Shown here: positions 46,858 through 56,774 of the stretch, piece by piece
Layout: the number at the start of each line of letters is the position of its first letter
Position numbering within the stretch: position 1 is the first letter of the stretch
Source: Tardiphaga sp. 709
Lineage (GTDB): Bacteria; Pseudomonadota; Alphaproteobacteria; Rhizobiales; Xanthobacteraceae
DNA length: 64,000 bases
NCBI RefSeq assembly: GCF_032401055.1
Contig: NZ_CP135529.1
Span: 3,780,501 to 3,844,500, forward strand
Direction: 5' to 3'
Made by a program: the position numbers and the translations under genes
Notes under the pieces: generated by a model
Told to the model about the DNA's origin: nothing
The model's database searches: none
The model's input: only the letters and a program-made list of their open reading frames with translations

Positions 46858-47035
46858 CCCTCGCCCAAGCGGCGCAGCCGCGCAGCGGGGAGGGTCGGCC
46901 GATAGGCCGGGGGGGCTCTCCCACGGAAGGACGGAGTGTGTGGCAGCATCCCACCCGTCACGATGCTCGCTGAACGCTCGCAGTCGTGCCACCCTCCCCG
47001 CGCGGCGTGGCTACGCCACGCTAGGGGGAGGGATA
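46858..47035. repeat. GC-rich palindromic repeat, family D
   Basis: Outer CTCCCTC/GGGGGAGGG-type arms and inner CGGGGAGGGT (46886-46895) against ACCCTCCCCG (46991-47000), with further stems GTGGCTACGCCACG near 47010. A related text of CCCTTCCCC...GTGGGGAGAGG occurs at about 30476-30512. It fills the gap between two convergent genes. Confidence 0.6.
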
Positions 47036-47050
47036 AGCGGAGCTCCGCTA

Positions 47051-48814
47051 CTACTTCGTCGCCAGTCCCAACGCATCCACCATCACGCGAAACACGTCCG
47101 TATTGTCCATCGAGCCCTTCACACGGTCGCTGCCGGGGCCGATGGCGGTGAGGATTACGTCCTCGCCGGAATGCACGCTGGCGCCCATCATGGCCGGCAG
47201 GTTGCCGAGCCGCAGCATGCTGCCGGGCGCATTCTTGTATTTCTCGTTGGCCTTGAAAGTGCCGGGCTCGTCGCCTTTCTCGGTCGGATCGTTCGGGTTG
47301 TCGAGCTTCGGCCGCAGCGTCTCGTAGTGATCGGGAAGGCTCGCCGACATGATCGCAAGCCTCCGGCTGACATCGACGCGCGATGGATAGCCTTCGGCAT
47401 CCGGCGCGGGATAGTTCGGGAAGCCGGCCTTCTCATAGACGCCAAGCCGTTCGCGCAGCAGCAGGTTTGACTCCTTGCTCATGTCGTCATTGACGGTGCC
47501 GACGAGACTGTTGGGGTGGTTGTGGTCGGAGACGACAAGGATCAGCGTATCGTCGCCGCGCTTGGCTGCCCAGTCGCGGGCCAGCTTAACGGCATTGTCG
47601 AGCATGATGACGTCATAGACGGCGCGGTCCATGTCGAGCAGATGGGCGTATTTGTCGATCAGGCCGGACTCGACCATCAGGAAGAAGCCGTTGTCGTTGC
47701 GCGACAGGATCTTGAGCGCGCCATGCACCTGTTCGGTCAAATCAGGCTGCTGCGGAAATTTCTTCACGCCGCCGCCGCCGAGAAACTTGCGATCCAGCAC
47801 GCCGTCCATATTGCCAGGCGTGAAAAGTCCAAGCAGTTTGCGCGTCTCCGGCTTCTTGGCGAGGCCGTTCAATTCGGGCGCGGTGGTCGCAACCGAATAA
47901 CCGGCCTCGCGGAAGCGCGCGACATAGTCGACGTCATCCTTGCGCTTCGATGTCGCGGCCGCCTGCGGCAGGAAATTCGCTGCGCCGCCGCCCATCAATA
48001 CGTCCGGCTTGGCCGCAAGGAACTGCGCAACGATCTCGTCATAGGCCGCGCGGCGGCGGGTATGCGCGATCATCGCGGCGGGCGTCGCGTCCTCGACCTC
48101 GGTATTGGTGACGATGCCGATTGCCAGATCGAGCTTGCGCTTCGCGAGGCTGGTGATGGTTTCGACCTGCGGGTCGTCGAATACATTCGCCGTGCGATCC
48201 GCGTAGACGCCCATCGCATTGGTCGCGGTCTTGTGGCCGGTGGCATAGGCGCTGGCCGAATTCGCGGAATCGGTGATGATGGAGTCGGAGCCCGCCGTTG
48301 CTACCATCGCCATATGCGGCATGTCGTCCATGGCGAGCTTGCCGCGGCTCTTGCCTTCGGAAATGCCCTTCGACAGCAAGCGTGCGCCGACGCGATGCGC
48401 CAGCGACATGCCGTCGCCGATGAACAGGATCACGTTCTTCGCCTTGCGCGGACCAGTGTCGTAGACGTTCCACGTCACCGCGCGGCTGCGCATGCCGTCG
48501 CTGACTTCGATCTTGTAAGTCCCGGCTCTATCGAGCGTCACGTCGCGCAGCAGCAGCGCGGACTGATCCTTGCCGTCTTCCTTCGCGATGTAATCAGCGG
48601 ATTTGCCGAACGCTGCGGTCTGATCGGCGCCGTTGATCGTCACCTTGATGTCGGCGGCCTGAACGAGTTCGGGAAACTCGACCTTGAAGTCGAATTTCGC
48701 GCCCGCGAGGATATCAGCGCGGTCGAGCGGATAGATGGTCTGGGCGCAGAGGGGGGCGCTCATGAAAAAGGCCGCGAACGCGGCCAGTGAAACGATCTTC
48801 GATACGTTGTTCAA
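47051..48814 (-). CDS. alkaline phosphatase (PhoA-type)
   Basis: 587 aa, TTG start at 48814 with GGGAG 7 bases upstream. Signal peptide over residues 1-24 (ending in LCA), then an N-terminal beta domain to about 120 before the phosphatase core. IGDGM supplies Asp134 and TDSANSASAYATGHKT the phosphoserine Ser183. Metal ligands appear as VESGLIDKYAHLLD and VVSDHNH; the first differs slightly from the usual EGGxIDHxxH but keeps Glu, Asp and His. Periplasmic phosphate scavenging is likely. The second phosphatase of this window is PhoD-type at 62381. Confidence 0.9.
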   Translation of the reverse strand: MNNVSKIVSLAAFAAFFMSAPLCAQTIYPLDRADILAGAKFDFKVEFPELVQAADIKVTINGADQTAAFGKSADYIAKEDGKDQSALLLRDVTLDRAGTYKIEVSDGMRSRAVTWNVYDTGPRKAKNVILFIGDGMSLAHRVGARLLSKGISEGKSRGKLAMDDMPHMAMVATAGSDSIITDSANSASAYATGHKTATNAMGVYADRTANVFDDPQVETITSLAKRKLDLAIGIVTNTEVEDATPAAMIAHTRRRAAYDEIVAQFLAAKPDVLMGGGAANFLPQAAATSKRKDDVDYVARFREAGYSVATTAPELNGLAKKPETRKLLGLFTPGNMDGVLDRKFLGGGGVKKFPQQPDLTEQVHGALKILSRNDNGFFLMVESGLIDKYAHLLDMDRAVYDVIMLDNAVKLARDWAAKRGDDTLILVVSDHNHPNSLVGTVNDDMSKESNLLLRERLGVYEKAGFPNYPAPDAEGYPSRVDVSRRLAIMSASLPDHYETLRPKLDNPNDPTEKGDEPGTFKANEKYKNAPGSMLRLGNLPAMMGASVHSGEDVILTAIGPGSDRVKGSMDNTDVFRVMVDALGLATK

Positions 48815-48865
48815 GGAAGTGCTCCCGCAAAATGGGTGGCAGGCGTTGTCCTTGCAGTTACGACA

Positions 48866-48921
48866 ACCGGATGTCGCGTTGATGACATCCGGTCGTAGAG
48901 TGGATTAGCGAAGCGTAATCC
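48866..48921. repeat. two intergenic hairpins between argG and the phosphatase gene
   Basis: ACCGGATGTC (48866-48875) and GACATCCGGT (48884-48893) are perfect 10-base arms. GGATTAGCGAAGCGTAATCC at 48902-48921 is an imperfect palindrome of a type widely scattered in bacterial genomes (text of the GTGGATTAGCGAAGCG family). Neither has a T run, so they are repeats rather than terminators. Confidence 0.6.
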
Positions 48922-48928
48922 GCCGCGA

Positions 48929-50305
<1,377 letters not shown>

Positions 50306-50334
50306 CTATCAAACGTCCCGTGAAGATCACCCGT

Positions 50335-51129
50335 TTAACGGCGGTTGACGGGAATCGCGTCCGGCACGGGACCGATGTCGCGACCGCGCAATTTCTGCCG
50401 CCAGCGATAGCCCGGCCAGGCGAAGCGCGTCAACGCAGCATCGATCTCCTCGTCGGTCTTCCGGGTCGAGGGCCAGCGGTAAATCCATCCGTGAATCAAC
50501 CAGATGACCAGGAATGAGACGAGGCCGGCGATGGTCACGTCGGTAAAGAAATGGCCGCCGAAGGCCATCCGCCAGCCCGAGGTGGCGAGGCCGAACACCG
50601 TCGCTGCCGCATAGGCGTAGGGCCGCACCGACGGCGGCGCCAGCGCGGCCGGAGCATAGGTCCAGAACGCCGTGGCACCCTCGCCCGAGAAGAACGAGCA
50701 GTTGCGGCCGCATTCTCCCCGCGGATCCCACCAGGCCTTGAACTGCCAGGGACCGTTGAATTCCGTCACCGTTACTGGCCGCGGCCGGCCCCAGAAGGTC
50801 TTGAAGGTGAAATTGGTGAGGATGCCGGCCGACATCAGCATGGTGAGGATCAGGAAGGCCATGGTGCGGCCCTTCACCAGCAGCGGCCGGTTCGGCCAGA
50901 TCAGCTTCACGATCAGCGCGAGGATCGAGGGCGCGACAAAGGCCCATGCGATCCACATCGCCGCATCGCGGGCGAGCTGCGCATAGGGCAGCGACGTCGT
51001 GGGAAAACGCCTGGTTTCGGGATCGTAGAACAGTGCCGCGAGCTTGAGGTCGAGTTCGGGCCAGACTCCGAAGATAATGGCAATGGCGGCAAACAGCCCA
51101 AGCGCGATGAGGAGTCCGGTCCGGTTCAT
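50335..51129 (-). CDS. PAP2-family membrane phosphatase with altered motif 2
   Basis: 264 aa with about six helices. Motif 1 is K-x-F-WGRPRP (KTFWGRPRP), motif 3 SGWRMAFGGHFFTDV with the nucleophilic His. Motif 2, normally PSGH, reads CSFFSGEGATAF, so the catalytic His position is Glu. Such a SGE variant is compatible with a lipid phosphatase subgroup, possibly lipid A (LpxE/LpxF-like), but this is from memory and not proved. The protein has an extra conserved Cys pair (ECGRNC) just before motif 2, perhaps a periplasmic disulphide. Located after argG on the same strand. Confidence 0.8.
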   Translation of the reverse strand: MNRTGLLIALGLFAAIAIIFGVWPELDLKLAALFYDPETRRFPTTSLPYAQLARDAAMWIAWAFVAPSILALIVKLIWPNRPLLVKGRTMAFLILTMLMSAGILTNFTFKTFWGRPRPVTVTEFNGPWQFKAWWDPRGECGRNCSFFSGEGATAFWTYAPAALAPPSVRPYAYAAATVFGLATSGWRMAFGGHFFTDVTIAGLVSFLVIWLIHGWIYRWPSTRKTDEEIDAALTRFAWPGYRWRQKLRGRDIGPVPDAIPVNRR

Positions 51130-51174
51130 GGCGGGCGGTTTAACCGAGGCAGGAGTTGAAGGAAAGCCAGTGCA

Positions 51175-51651
51175 CTAGGGGCCGGCCGCGACATCGGGCT
51201 GCGGTGGTGCGCGCCGCGGCTGCCGCCAGGCGCCGGCATTGCGGCCGGCTATCACCCAGTAGATCAGCCCCGCGATGATGCCCGCGCCGGTCATCACTTC
51301 GAGATGCCGCCGCACAATGCCGTCGAACGTCATGGTGGCGGGATCGTAAGGGATCAGGCCGAGATAGCAGGCGAGCCCGACCGCCGCGCCGCCGAGCGCA
51401 TAGACGATGACGCTGCGAATGTAGAAGGCCTCGGTAATGAGGACGACGAGCATCGCCGGAATCAGCGCGAAGCCGCTGATGAAGATGAAACCGAAGCCGA
51501 GCAGGATATTGATGGTGTTGGGATCGATGACGCCGGTATCGAGCGCGCTGAGCTCCGGAAACAGGATCGAGAACACCACGATCGCGCCACCGACGAGACA
51601 GGCGGCACAGAAGCCGAGAAAGATGACGAACAGGCGGCCGATCAGCGCCAT
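51175..51651 (-). CDS. four-helix membrane protein of unknown function
   Basis: 158 aa with four hydrophobic helices (about residues 5-31, 45-73, 76-99, 118-139) and a Pro/Arg-rich tail. No family recognised. It begins 2 bases after the rlmN stop on the same strand and is surely co-transcribed with it. Conserved small membrane proteins occur at this place in related genomes as far as memory goes. Confidence 0.75.
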   Translation of the reverse strand: MALIGRLFVIFLGFCAACLVGGAIVVFSILFPELSALDTGVIDPNTINILLGFGFIFISGFALIPAMLVVLITEAFYIRSVIVYALGGAAVGLACYLGLIPYDPATMTFDGIVRRHLEVMTGAGIIAGLIYWVIAGRNAGAWRQPRRAPPQPDVAAGP

Positions 51652-51653
51652 CG

Positions 51654-52898
51654 TCAGTCCGTCATCGCCATCGCGCGTAATGCCTGACGCTCACGCGCCG
51701 ACAGTTTCTCGGTCTCCGACTTTAATTGCCCACAGGCGGCGAGAATGTCGCGGCCGCGCGGCGTGCGCACCGGGGAGGAATAGCCGGCATTGAAGATGTA
51801 TTCGGAGAATTTCTCAATCTGGTCCCACTCCGAACATTCGTAACGCGTGCCGGGCCATGGATTGAACGGGATCAGGTTGATCTTGGCATGGATGCCCTTG
51901 AGCATCTTCACAAGCAGCTTGGCGTCCTCGAGCGAGTCGTTGACGCCCTTCAGCATCACATATTCGAAGGTGATGCGCCGTGCGTTGGAGGCGCCGGGAT
52001 AATCGCGGCAGGCCTGCATCAGTTCTTCGAGCGGATATTTCTTGTTCAGCGGCACCAGCTCGTTGCGCAGTTCATCGCGCACCGCATGCAGCGAGATCGC
52101 CAGCATCACGCCGATCTCGTCGCCGGTGCGCTTGATGTTCGGCACCACGCCGGAGGTCGAGAGCGTGATGCGCCGGCGCGAAATGCCGATGCCTTCATTG
52201 TCGGAGACGATCAGCAGCGCGTCGCGCACCGCATCGAAATTGTAGAGCGGCTCGCCCATGCCCATCATCACGATATTGGTGACGCGGCGGTTACCGTCCG
52301 GGGTCTCGCGGTCGGCCCAGTCACCCAGGCGATCGCGGGCCACCATGATCTGGCCGACGATCTCGCCGGCCGTCAGGTTGCGCACCAGCCGCTGGGTACC
52401 GGTGTGGCAGAACGAGCAGTTCAGGGTGCAGCCGACCTGCGACGAGACGCAGAGCGTGCCGCGGTCGGTTTCGGGGATATAGACGCACTCGACCTCATGG
52501 GCCTTCTCGCCGGCGGTACCTGAAGGCAGCCGCAGCAGCCATTTCCGGGTGCCGTCATTGGAGATCTGTTCGACGATCACCTCGGGCCGCGCCACCGTGA
52601 AATGCTTTTCGAGTTCAGCCCGCATATCCTTGGAAATGCTGGACATTTCTCCAAAGGTCTGGACGCCCCGGACATACATCCAGTGCCAGATCTGCTGTGT
52701 CCGCATCTTGCGCTGGGCTGCGGCCACGCCGATGGAACCGAGCTTCTCGGCGATTTCCGCGCGCGACAGGCCGATCAAGGACGGCTTGGCCAGCGGCACA
52801 TAGGTCTCCGTGGCGATCTTCTCCAGCGGCATCTCGCCCGCGGGCAATGCGCGGGAAGCGTCGATGGCGGAACCGGCCTCGGCTGAAACGGGGGTCAT
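51654..52898 (-). CDS. rlmN: dual-specificity RNA methyltransferase RlmN
   Basis: 414 aa from the ATG at 52898 (an in-frame reading reaches to 52952). Radical SAM enzyme methylating C2 of A2503 in 23S rRNA and A37 of some tRNAs. The radical SAM cluster motif [11 protein letters not shown] is intact, as are [13 protein letters not shown]-type [26 protein letters not shown], and [10 protein letters not shown]-like [14 protein letters not shown]. The C-terminal Cys used for methyl transfer lies in [10 protein letters not shown]. The poor ribosome binding site leaves the start uncertain. Confidence 0.94.
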   Translation of the reverse strand: MTPVSAEAGSAIDASRALPAGEMPLEKIATETYVPLAKPSLIGLSRAEIAEKLGSIGVAAAQRKMRTQQIWHWMYVRGVQTFGEMSSISKDMRAELEKHFTVARPEVIVEQISNDGTRKWLLRLPSGTAGEKAHEVECVYIPETDRGTLCVSSQVGCTLNCSFCHTGTQRLVRNLTAGEIVGQIMVARDRLGDWADRETPDGNRRVTNIVMMGMGEPLYNFDAVRDALLIVSDNEGIGISRRRITLSTSGVVPNIKRTGDEIGVMLAISLHAVRDELRNELVPLNKKYPLEELMQACRDYPGASNARRITFEYVMLKGVNDSLEDAKLLVKMLKGIHAKINLIPFNPWPGTRYECSEWDQIEKFSEYIFNAGYSSPVRTPRGRDILAACGQLKSETEKLSARERQALRAMAMTD

Positions 52899-53036
52899 GG
52901 CGTTCGATCTATGATGTCGCGGGAAATCTGACCTTAAACAGGCCGACCTCAAATAAGCTTTTCGCGCCCGAATGAAAAGGCGCGAAATGCGGCAATATTA
53001 ACGACGACAAGGATTTAGCCGGGATTTTGGCGGCAA

Positions 53037-53657
53037 TTACCGCCGGCAATCCTGCGCGAGACGGTCCAGCGCCTGGGCCAGACCCTTCAGCGAAAACGTG
53101 TCGGTGGTCTCGGTGCCCTTGGCGGAGACGCCTTTGACGGTCACGTCCGCTGCCTTGCGCAGGGCTTCCACCATACGCTCTTCCTCGGCGGCATTCTTGA
53201 TCCAGAGCCCGTCGCCCTGCGTGTACATCGCATAGCGCGCGCCGCCGACTTCCAGCGTGGACTCGGAGCCCGGCTTCAACTGATAGCCGATCATGATCGA
53301 GACTTCGTTGGTTACCTTCTCGGCGGGGCGGGTCGAGACGAAGGCGTAAGCAGGATCGCGCGGGCGGTTCGCCGGATTGGTCTTCGACGACGCGGGCTTG
53401 GCCAGGGCGAAGCAGACTTTCTTGCCGTTCGGTGTGGCGGTGTAGGCGCCCCACGAGCCGAACTGTCCGACCAGCGTGGGCTCTGCGCCACCCGCTGCAG
53501 CAGGCGCCGCGGCTGCGGGCTTTGCCGGTGTGGGCGCTGCCTTCGGTGGTGCGGCGGCCTTGCCCTTCGAAGCAGCGCTCTGCGCCTGCGCAAGATCGGA
53601 GATACCGACCATCGCTACACTCATCGACACAACTGTCAGGAATCGCCGCACGGACAT
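53037..53657 (-). CDS. IalB-type invasion-associated locus B family protein
   Basis: 206 aa from the ATG at 53657 (alternative 53678). Signal peptide MSVRRFLTVVSMSVAMVGIS cleaved after AQA, an Ala/Pro/Lys-rich linker of about 35 residues, then the IalB-like domain: FGSWGAYTATPNGKKVCFALAKP, YAFVSTRPAEKVTNEVSIMIGY, a short Gly-rich segment and the C-terminal KGVSAKGTETTDTFSLKGLAQALDRL. Two Cys (residues about 89 and 204) could pair. Named after a Bartonella invasion factor, but the role in environmental bacteria is unknown. Confidence 0.85.
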   Translation of the reverse strand: MSVRRFLTVVSMSVAMVGISDLAQAQSAASKGKAAAPPKAAPTPAKPAAAAPAAAGGAEPTLVGQFGSWGAYTATPNGKKVCFALAKPASSKTNPANRPRDPAYAFVSTRPAEKVTNEVSIMIGYQLKPGSESTLEVGGARYAMYTQGDGLWIKNAAEEERMVEALRKAADVTVKGVSAKGTETTDTFSLKGLAQALDRLAQDCRR

Positions 53658-53859
53658 CAAGTCTCGATCCTCTATCATTGTGACTGGAAGATGGCTCGCA
53701 ACAAGACGGCTTCACCAAGACGATCTGGAATCGCTGACGTCACGATGTCTGCCATATCCGCAAATCGCTTTCTTGAAAAGGCAGGCGCGACTCCCGCAAG
53801 GATAGCCGTCCTTGCCTTGCTGCGCGCTGACGGCGCAGGAGTCATCCTCAGTTTTCTGC

Positions 53860-54699
53860 TCAGTTTTTTGCACGCGCCGCACGCTGCGCCGCCCACTGCG
53901 CATCGCTCCACTGCAGCAGATCCTCTGCGCCAGATGCGCGCAGGTGTGCGCCGCCGTCCTGCACCACCATCTCGCCATTGATGTAGCCGGCCTGATCGGA
54001 AATCAGGAAGCTTGCGAGATTGGCGAGTTCGCTGTGTTCGCCGACGCGGCCGAGCGGGTTTTGTGCCGCAGGGCCGTTGTCGCGTCCCTCGGGCCGCAGC
54101 TGCCCGGTTGCGCCAGTGGTGGGGAACGATCCGGGCGCAATGGCAACGGTGCGGATGCCCTTCGGTCCCCACTCCACCGCAAGGGACTTCGTCATTGCAA
54201 GGAGTCCGGATTTGGCCATCGCCGATGGTACCGTGAAAGCGCGCCCGGTGATGGTCGATGTCGAGAGGATGCTCAGCACGACGCCCTTGTGGTGTCCTAC
54301 GATCCAGCGCCGTCCGGCTTCAAGGGTGCAATACATGGCGCCGTGCAGCGTCGGTGCGAGGATCGCATCGGCGGCGCGGGCGGAGAGGTGCTCGCTCTGT
54401 GCGATGAAGGTGGCCGCGGCATTGTTGACGAGGACGTCGAGTGGCCCGTCGCGCCAGATCGTCTCCATCATCGCCTCGACCGCAGCTGCGTCACGAATGT
54501 CGCATCGGGCAACGCTCACCTTGCCGCCGAAATCTGCACGCAGTTGCGCCGCAGTTTGCTCGAGCAGTTCAAGTCGGCGACCGCACAGAATGAGTTCAGC
54601 GCCCAGCTCCGCAAAGCGGCGACTCATGGACGCACCGAGGCCGGAACCGCCGCCGGTGACCAGAATGCGCTTGTTGGCGAGCAGCGTTGTCTCGAACAT
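53860..54699 (-). CDS. SDR family oxidoreductase of 2,4-dienoyl-CoA reductase type
   Basis: 279 aa from the ATG at 54699, preceded by GAGGAA. Rossmann motif TGGGSGLG at residues 15-22 and the NNAAA motif follow the classical SDR pattern. Where classical SDRs have Tyr-x-x-x-Lys this protein has Ser159-x-x-x-Lys163, in TVPSAMAKSGLLAM. This and KSLAVEWGPKGIR...PGSFPTTGATGQL and GRVGEHSELANLASFLISD closely resemble mitochondrial 2,4-dienoyl-CoA reductase DECR1, which uses the same Ser/Lys pair. That suggests reduction of 2,4-dienoyl-CoA during beta-oxidation of unsaturated fatty acids. Divergent from a zinc-less MDR gene, 119 bases apart. Confidence 0.85.
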   Translation of the reverse strand: MFETTLLANKRILVTGGGSGLGASMSRRFAELGAELILCGRRLELLEQTAAQLRADFGGKVSVARCDIRDAAAVEAMMETIWRDGPLDVLVNNAAATFIAQSEHLSARAADAILAPTLHGAMYCTLEAGRRWIVGHHKGVVLSILSTSTITGRAFTVPSAMAKSGLLAMTKSLAVEWGPKGIRTVAIAPGSFPTTGATGQLRPEGRDNGPAAQNPLGRVGEHSELANLASFLISDQAGYINGEMVVQDGGAHLRASGAEDLLQWSDAQWAAQRAARAKN

Positions 54700-54818
54700 G
54701 GGACGGTTCCTCGGTTGGCCGCGTGGCGGAATTACCTTTTCTCGAATCAGATTGTAGCGCGCCGTCAAATCCGGCATGACTCCCTTCAACTGTCTCAAGC
54801 CGAAGGTCAGATGATCAG

Positions 54819-55793
54819 ATGAAAGCCATTCTCTGCTCGCAATTTTGCGAACCCGATGATCTCGTTCTCGCCGATATCGATGATCCCGTTGCCGGTGACG
54901 GTCAGGTCGTTATCGCCATCAAGGCGGCGGCGCTGAATTTCTTCGACATCCTGATGATCCAGGGCAAGTACCAGATCAAGCCGCCGTTCCCGTTCTCGCC
55001 GGCTGCGGAAGTCGCTGGTGTGATCGAGAGCATCGGCAGTGGCGTGACCGGTCTCAAGGTTGGTGACCGTGTGGTCGCATCCGTGGGCCACAATGGCGCC
55101 CGTGAAAAGATCGCGGTGCCTGCGGCATCCGCCGTGAAGATTCCCGACAATCTCGATTTCGACCGCGCCGCGGGTGTGATCATCACTTACGGCACGGCGC
55201 TGCATGCGCTGGAAGATCGCGCCAGCCCGAAGCCCGGCGAAACGCTGGCCGTGCTCGGCGCAGCCGGTGGCACGGGCCTCGCGGCCTGCGAACTCGGCAA
55301 GCTCCTGGGTCTCAAGGTCATCGCCTGCGCATCTTCGGATGAGAAGCTGGAATTCGCCAAGAAGCACGGCGCGGATATCGGCCTGAATTACGCAACCGAA
55401 GATCTGAAGGAAGGCCTGAAGAAGCTGACCGATGGCAAGGGTGTCGACATCATCTTCGATCCGGTGGGCGGCAAATACGCGGAAGCCTCGCTGCGTGCCA
55501 TCGCCTGGGAGGGCCGCTTCCTGGTAATCGGCTTCGCCGCCGGCGACATTCCGAAGATGCCGCTTAATCTCGCGCTGCTGAAGGGCTGCGACATCCGCGG
55601 CGTGTTCTGGGGCGCATGGGTACGGCAGAATCCCGAAAAGAACCGTGCCAATCTGGAAAAGCTGGTGAAGTGGGCGGCCGAAGGGAAGATCTCATCCCAT
55701 GTCGACAGGACTTTCCCGTTGGCCAAGACAGCCGATGCGTTGAAGGTACTGGCAGGCCGTCAGGCCATGGGTAAAGTGATCCTTCATCCATAA
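54819..55793 (+). CDS. zinc-less medium-chain oxidoreductase (NADPH:quinone oxidoreductase family)
   Basis: 324 aa. GroES-like N-terminal domain (VIESIGSGVTGLKVGDRVV) and a Rossmann domain with LGAAGGTGLAACELGKLLGLKVIA, the AAGGxGxxA pattern of zeta-crystallin/quinone oxidoreductases. No structural or catalytic zinc cysteines. FDPVGGKYAEASLRAIAWEGRFLVIGFAAGDIPKMPLNLALLKG matches the acryloyl-CoA/quinone reductase-like subgroup. Divergent from the dienoyl-CoA reductase-like SDR, so a shared electrophile or fatty-acid role is possible. Confidence 0.88.
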   Translation: MKAILCSQFCEPDDLVLADIDDPVAGDGQVVIAIKAAALNFFDILMIQGKYQIKPPFPFSPAAEVAGVIESIGSGVTGLKVGDRVVASVGHNGAREKIAVPAASAVKIPDNLDFDRAAGVIITYGTALHALEDRASPKPGETLAVLGAAGGTGLAACELGKLLGLKVIACASSDEKLEFAKKHGADIGLNYATEDLKEGLKKLTDGKGVDIIFDPVGGKYAEASLRAIAWEGRFLVIGFAAGDIPKMPLNLALLKGCDIRGVFWGAWVRQNPEKNRANLEKLVKWAAEGKISSHVDRTFPLAKTADALKVLAGRQAMGKVILHP

Positions 55794-55815
55794 AACTGAA
55801 TGAGGCGGACGCGGA

Positions 55816-56199
55816 TTACGCGTCCGTTTCACCCTTCGCCAATCCACGCGCGATGGCCGCTCTGGCAGCCGCGCGATGGTCCTCGTTGATGTGGCTCGCC
55901 ACCATGCGCAAGGCGGTGGCCAGCACCGCGGCATCGTCCGTGAATCCCAGAACGGGCAGCATGTCCGGCACGAAATCGAATGGCAGCACGAAATAGGCGA
56001 TGGCGCCGAGCAGCGCCGCCTGGACATGGCGCGGCGTCTGCCGATCGAAGGCACAATAATACGCGGCCAGCAGATCTTCGGCGAAAGGTAGCCTGACGGC
56101 CAGCTTTTTCAGCTTGCGCCAGAACTGCTTGCGTACGCTTTCGCGGTCTTTGGCCAGTTCATCGGCTGGCTCAAAGCCCACGCTGTGGTCGGTTGCCAT
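55816..56199 (-). CDS. YkvA family protein (DUF1232)
   Basis: 127 aa from the ATG at 56199, with GAGGAC about 9 bases upstream (an in-frame start at 56277 is less likely). The DUF1232 core is LLGAIAYFVLPFDFVPDMLPVLGFTDDAAVLATALRMV. It contains one or two hydrophobic helices and the conserved PxDxxPD-x(4)-G-xxDD pattern. Function of the family unknown. Follows the pterin dehydratase gene on the same strand, 81 bases apart. Confidence 0.85.
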   Translation of the reverse strand: MATDHSVGFEPADELAKDRESVRKQFWRKLKKLAVRLPFAEDLLAAYYCAFDRQTPRHVQAALLGAIAYFVLPFDFVPDMLPVLGFTDDAAVLATALRMVASHINEDHRAAARAAIARGLAKGETDA

Positions 56200-56280
56200 C
56201 AGCAATGTCCTCGCGGCTGCAGTTTGCAGCGTTCTCTTTAAATGGTGATGTGGCGCGGCGGTCGCAACATTCAGCAACGC

Positions 56281-56586
56281 TCAGGAGTGGCCGAGTTGCC
56301 CGGCGATGGTATTCATGGCCCTGGCCAGATCGATGTCACGCTTGGTGACGCCATCGGCGTCGTGGGTGGACAGAACTACCTCCACCGTCTTGTAAACATT
56401 GCGCCATTCCGGGTGGTGGTCGCTCTTCTCGGCGACCATGGCGACCCGCGCCATGAAACCGAAGGCCTCATTGAAATCCTTGAACGTAAAGGTCCGGGCG
56501 ATGGCATCCCGTCCGGAGACCTCGCTCCAGCCGGAGAGCTCCTTGAGCGCCGCGTTGCGGGCCTCGGCCGAGAGTCGTTCCACCAT
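56281..56586 (-). CDS. pterin-4a-carbinolamine dehydratase (PCD/DCoH)
   Basis: 101 aa from the ATG at 56586, with AGGAGG 7 bases before it. Dehydrates 4a-hydroxytetrahydrobiopterin formed by aromatic hydroxylases. The active-site pattern EKSDHHPEW at residues 53-61 (His57, His58) and His75 in STHD is present, with [20 protein letters not shown] upstream and LARAMNTIA at the end. No phenylalanine hydroxylase gene is nearby, so it may also act in molybdenum-cofactor or folate-related pterin repair. Confidence 0.92.
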   Translation of the reverse strand: MVERLSAEARNAALKELSGWSEVSGRDAIARTFTFKDFNEAFGFMARVAMVAEKSDHHPEWRNVYKTVEVVLSTHDADGVTKRDIDLARAMNTIAGQLGHS

Positions 56587-56774
56587 GCCAACCTCCTGCT
56601 TCACTTGAACTTTACTCTAACGCCCGGTGACACAGTTGGGATCCATGCCACAATAAGGCAGCAAATGCCGCGCATGCAGAACGGTAACCAAGCGTGCCGG
56701 TAACCATGCTGCCGGTGGAACGGCGCGTCGACCCGAAACTTTGCTACATTGTCGCTCGAACCCATTTGGCGCAG

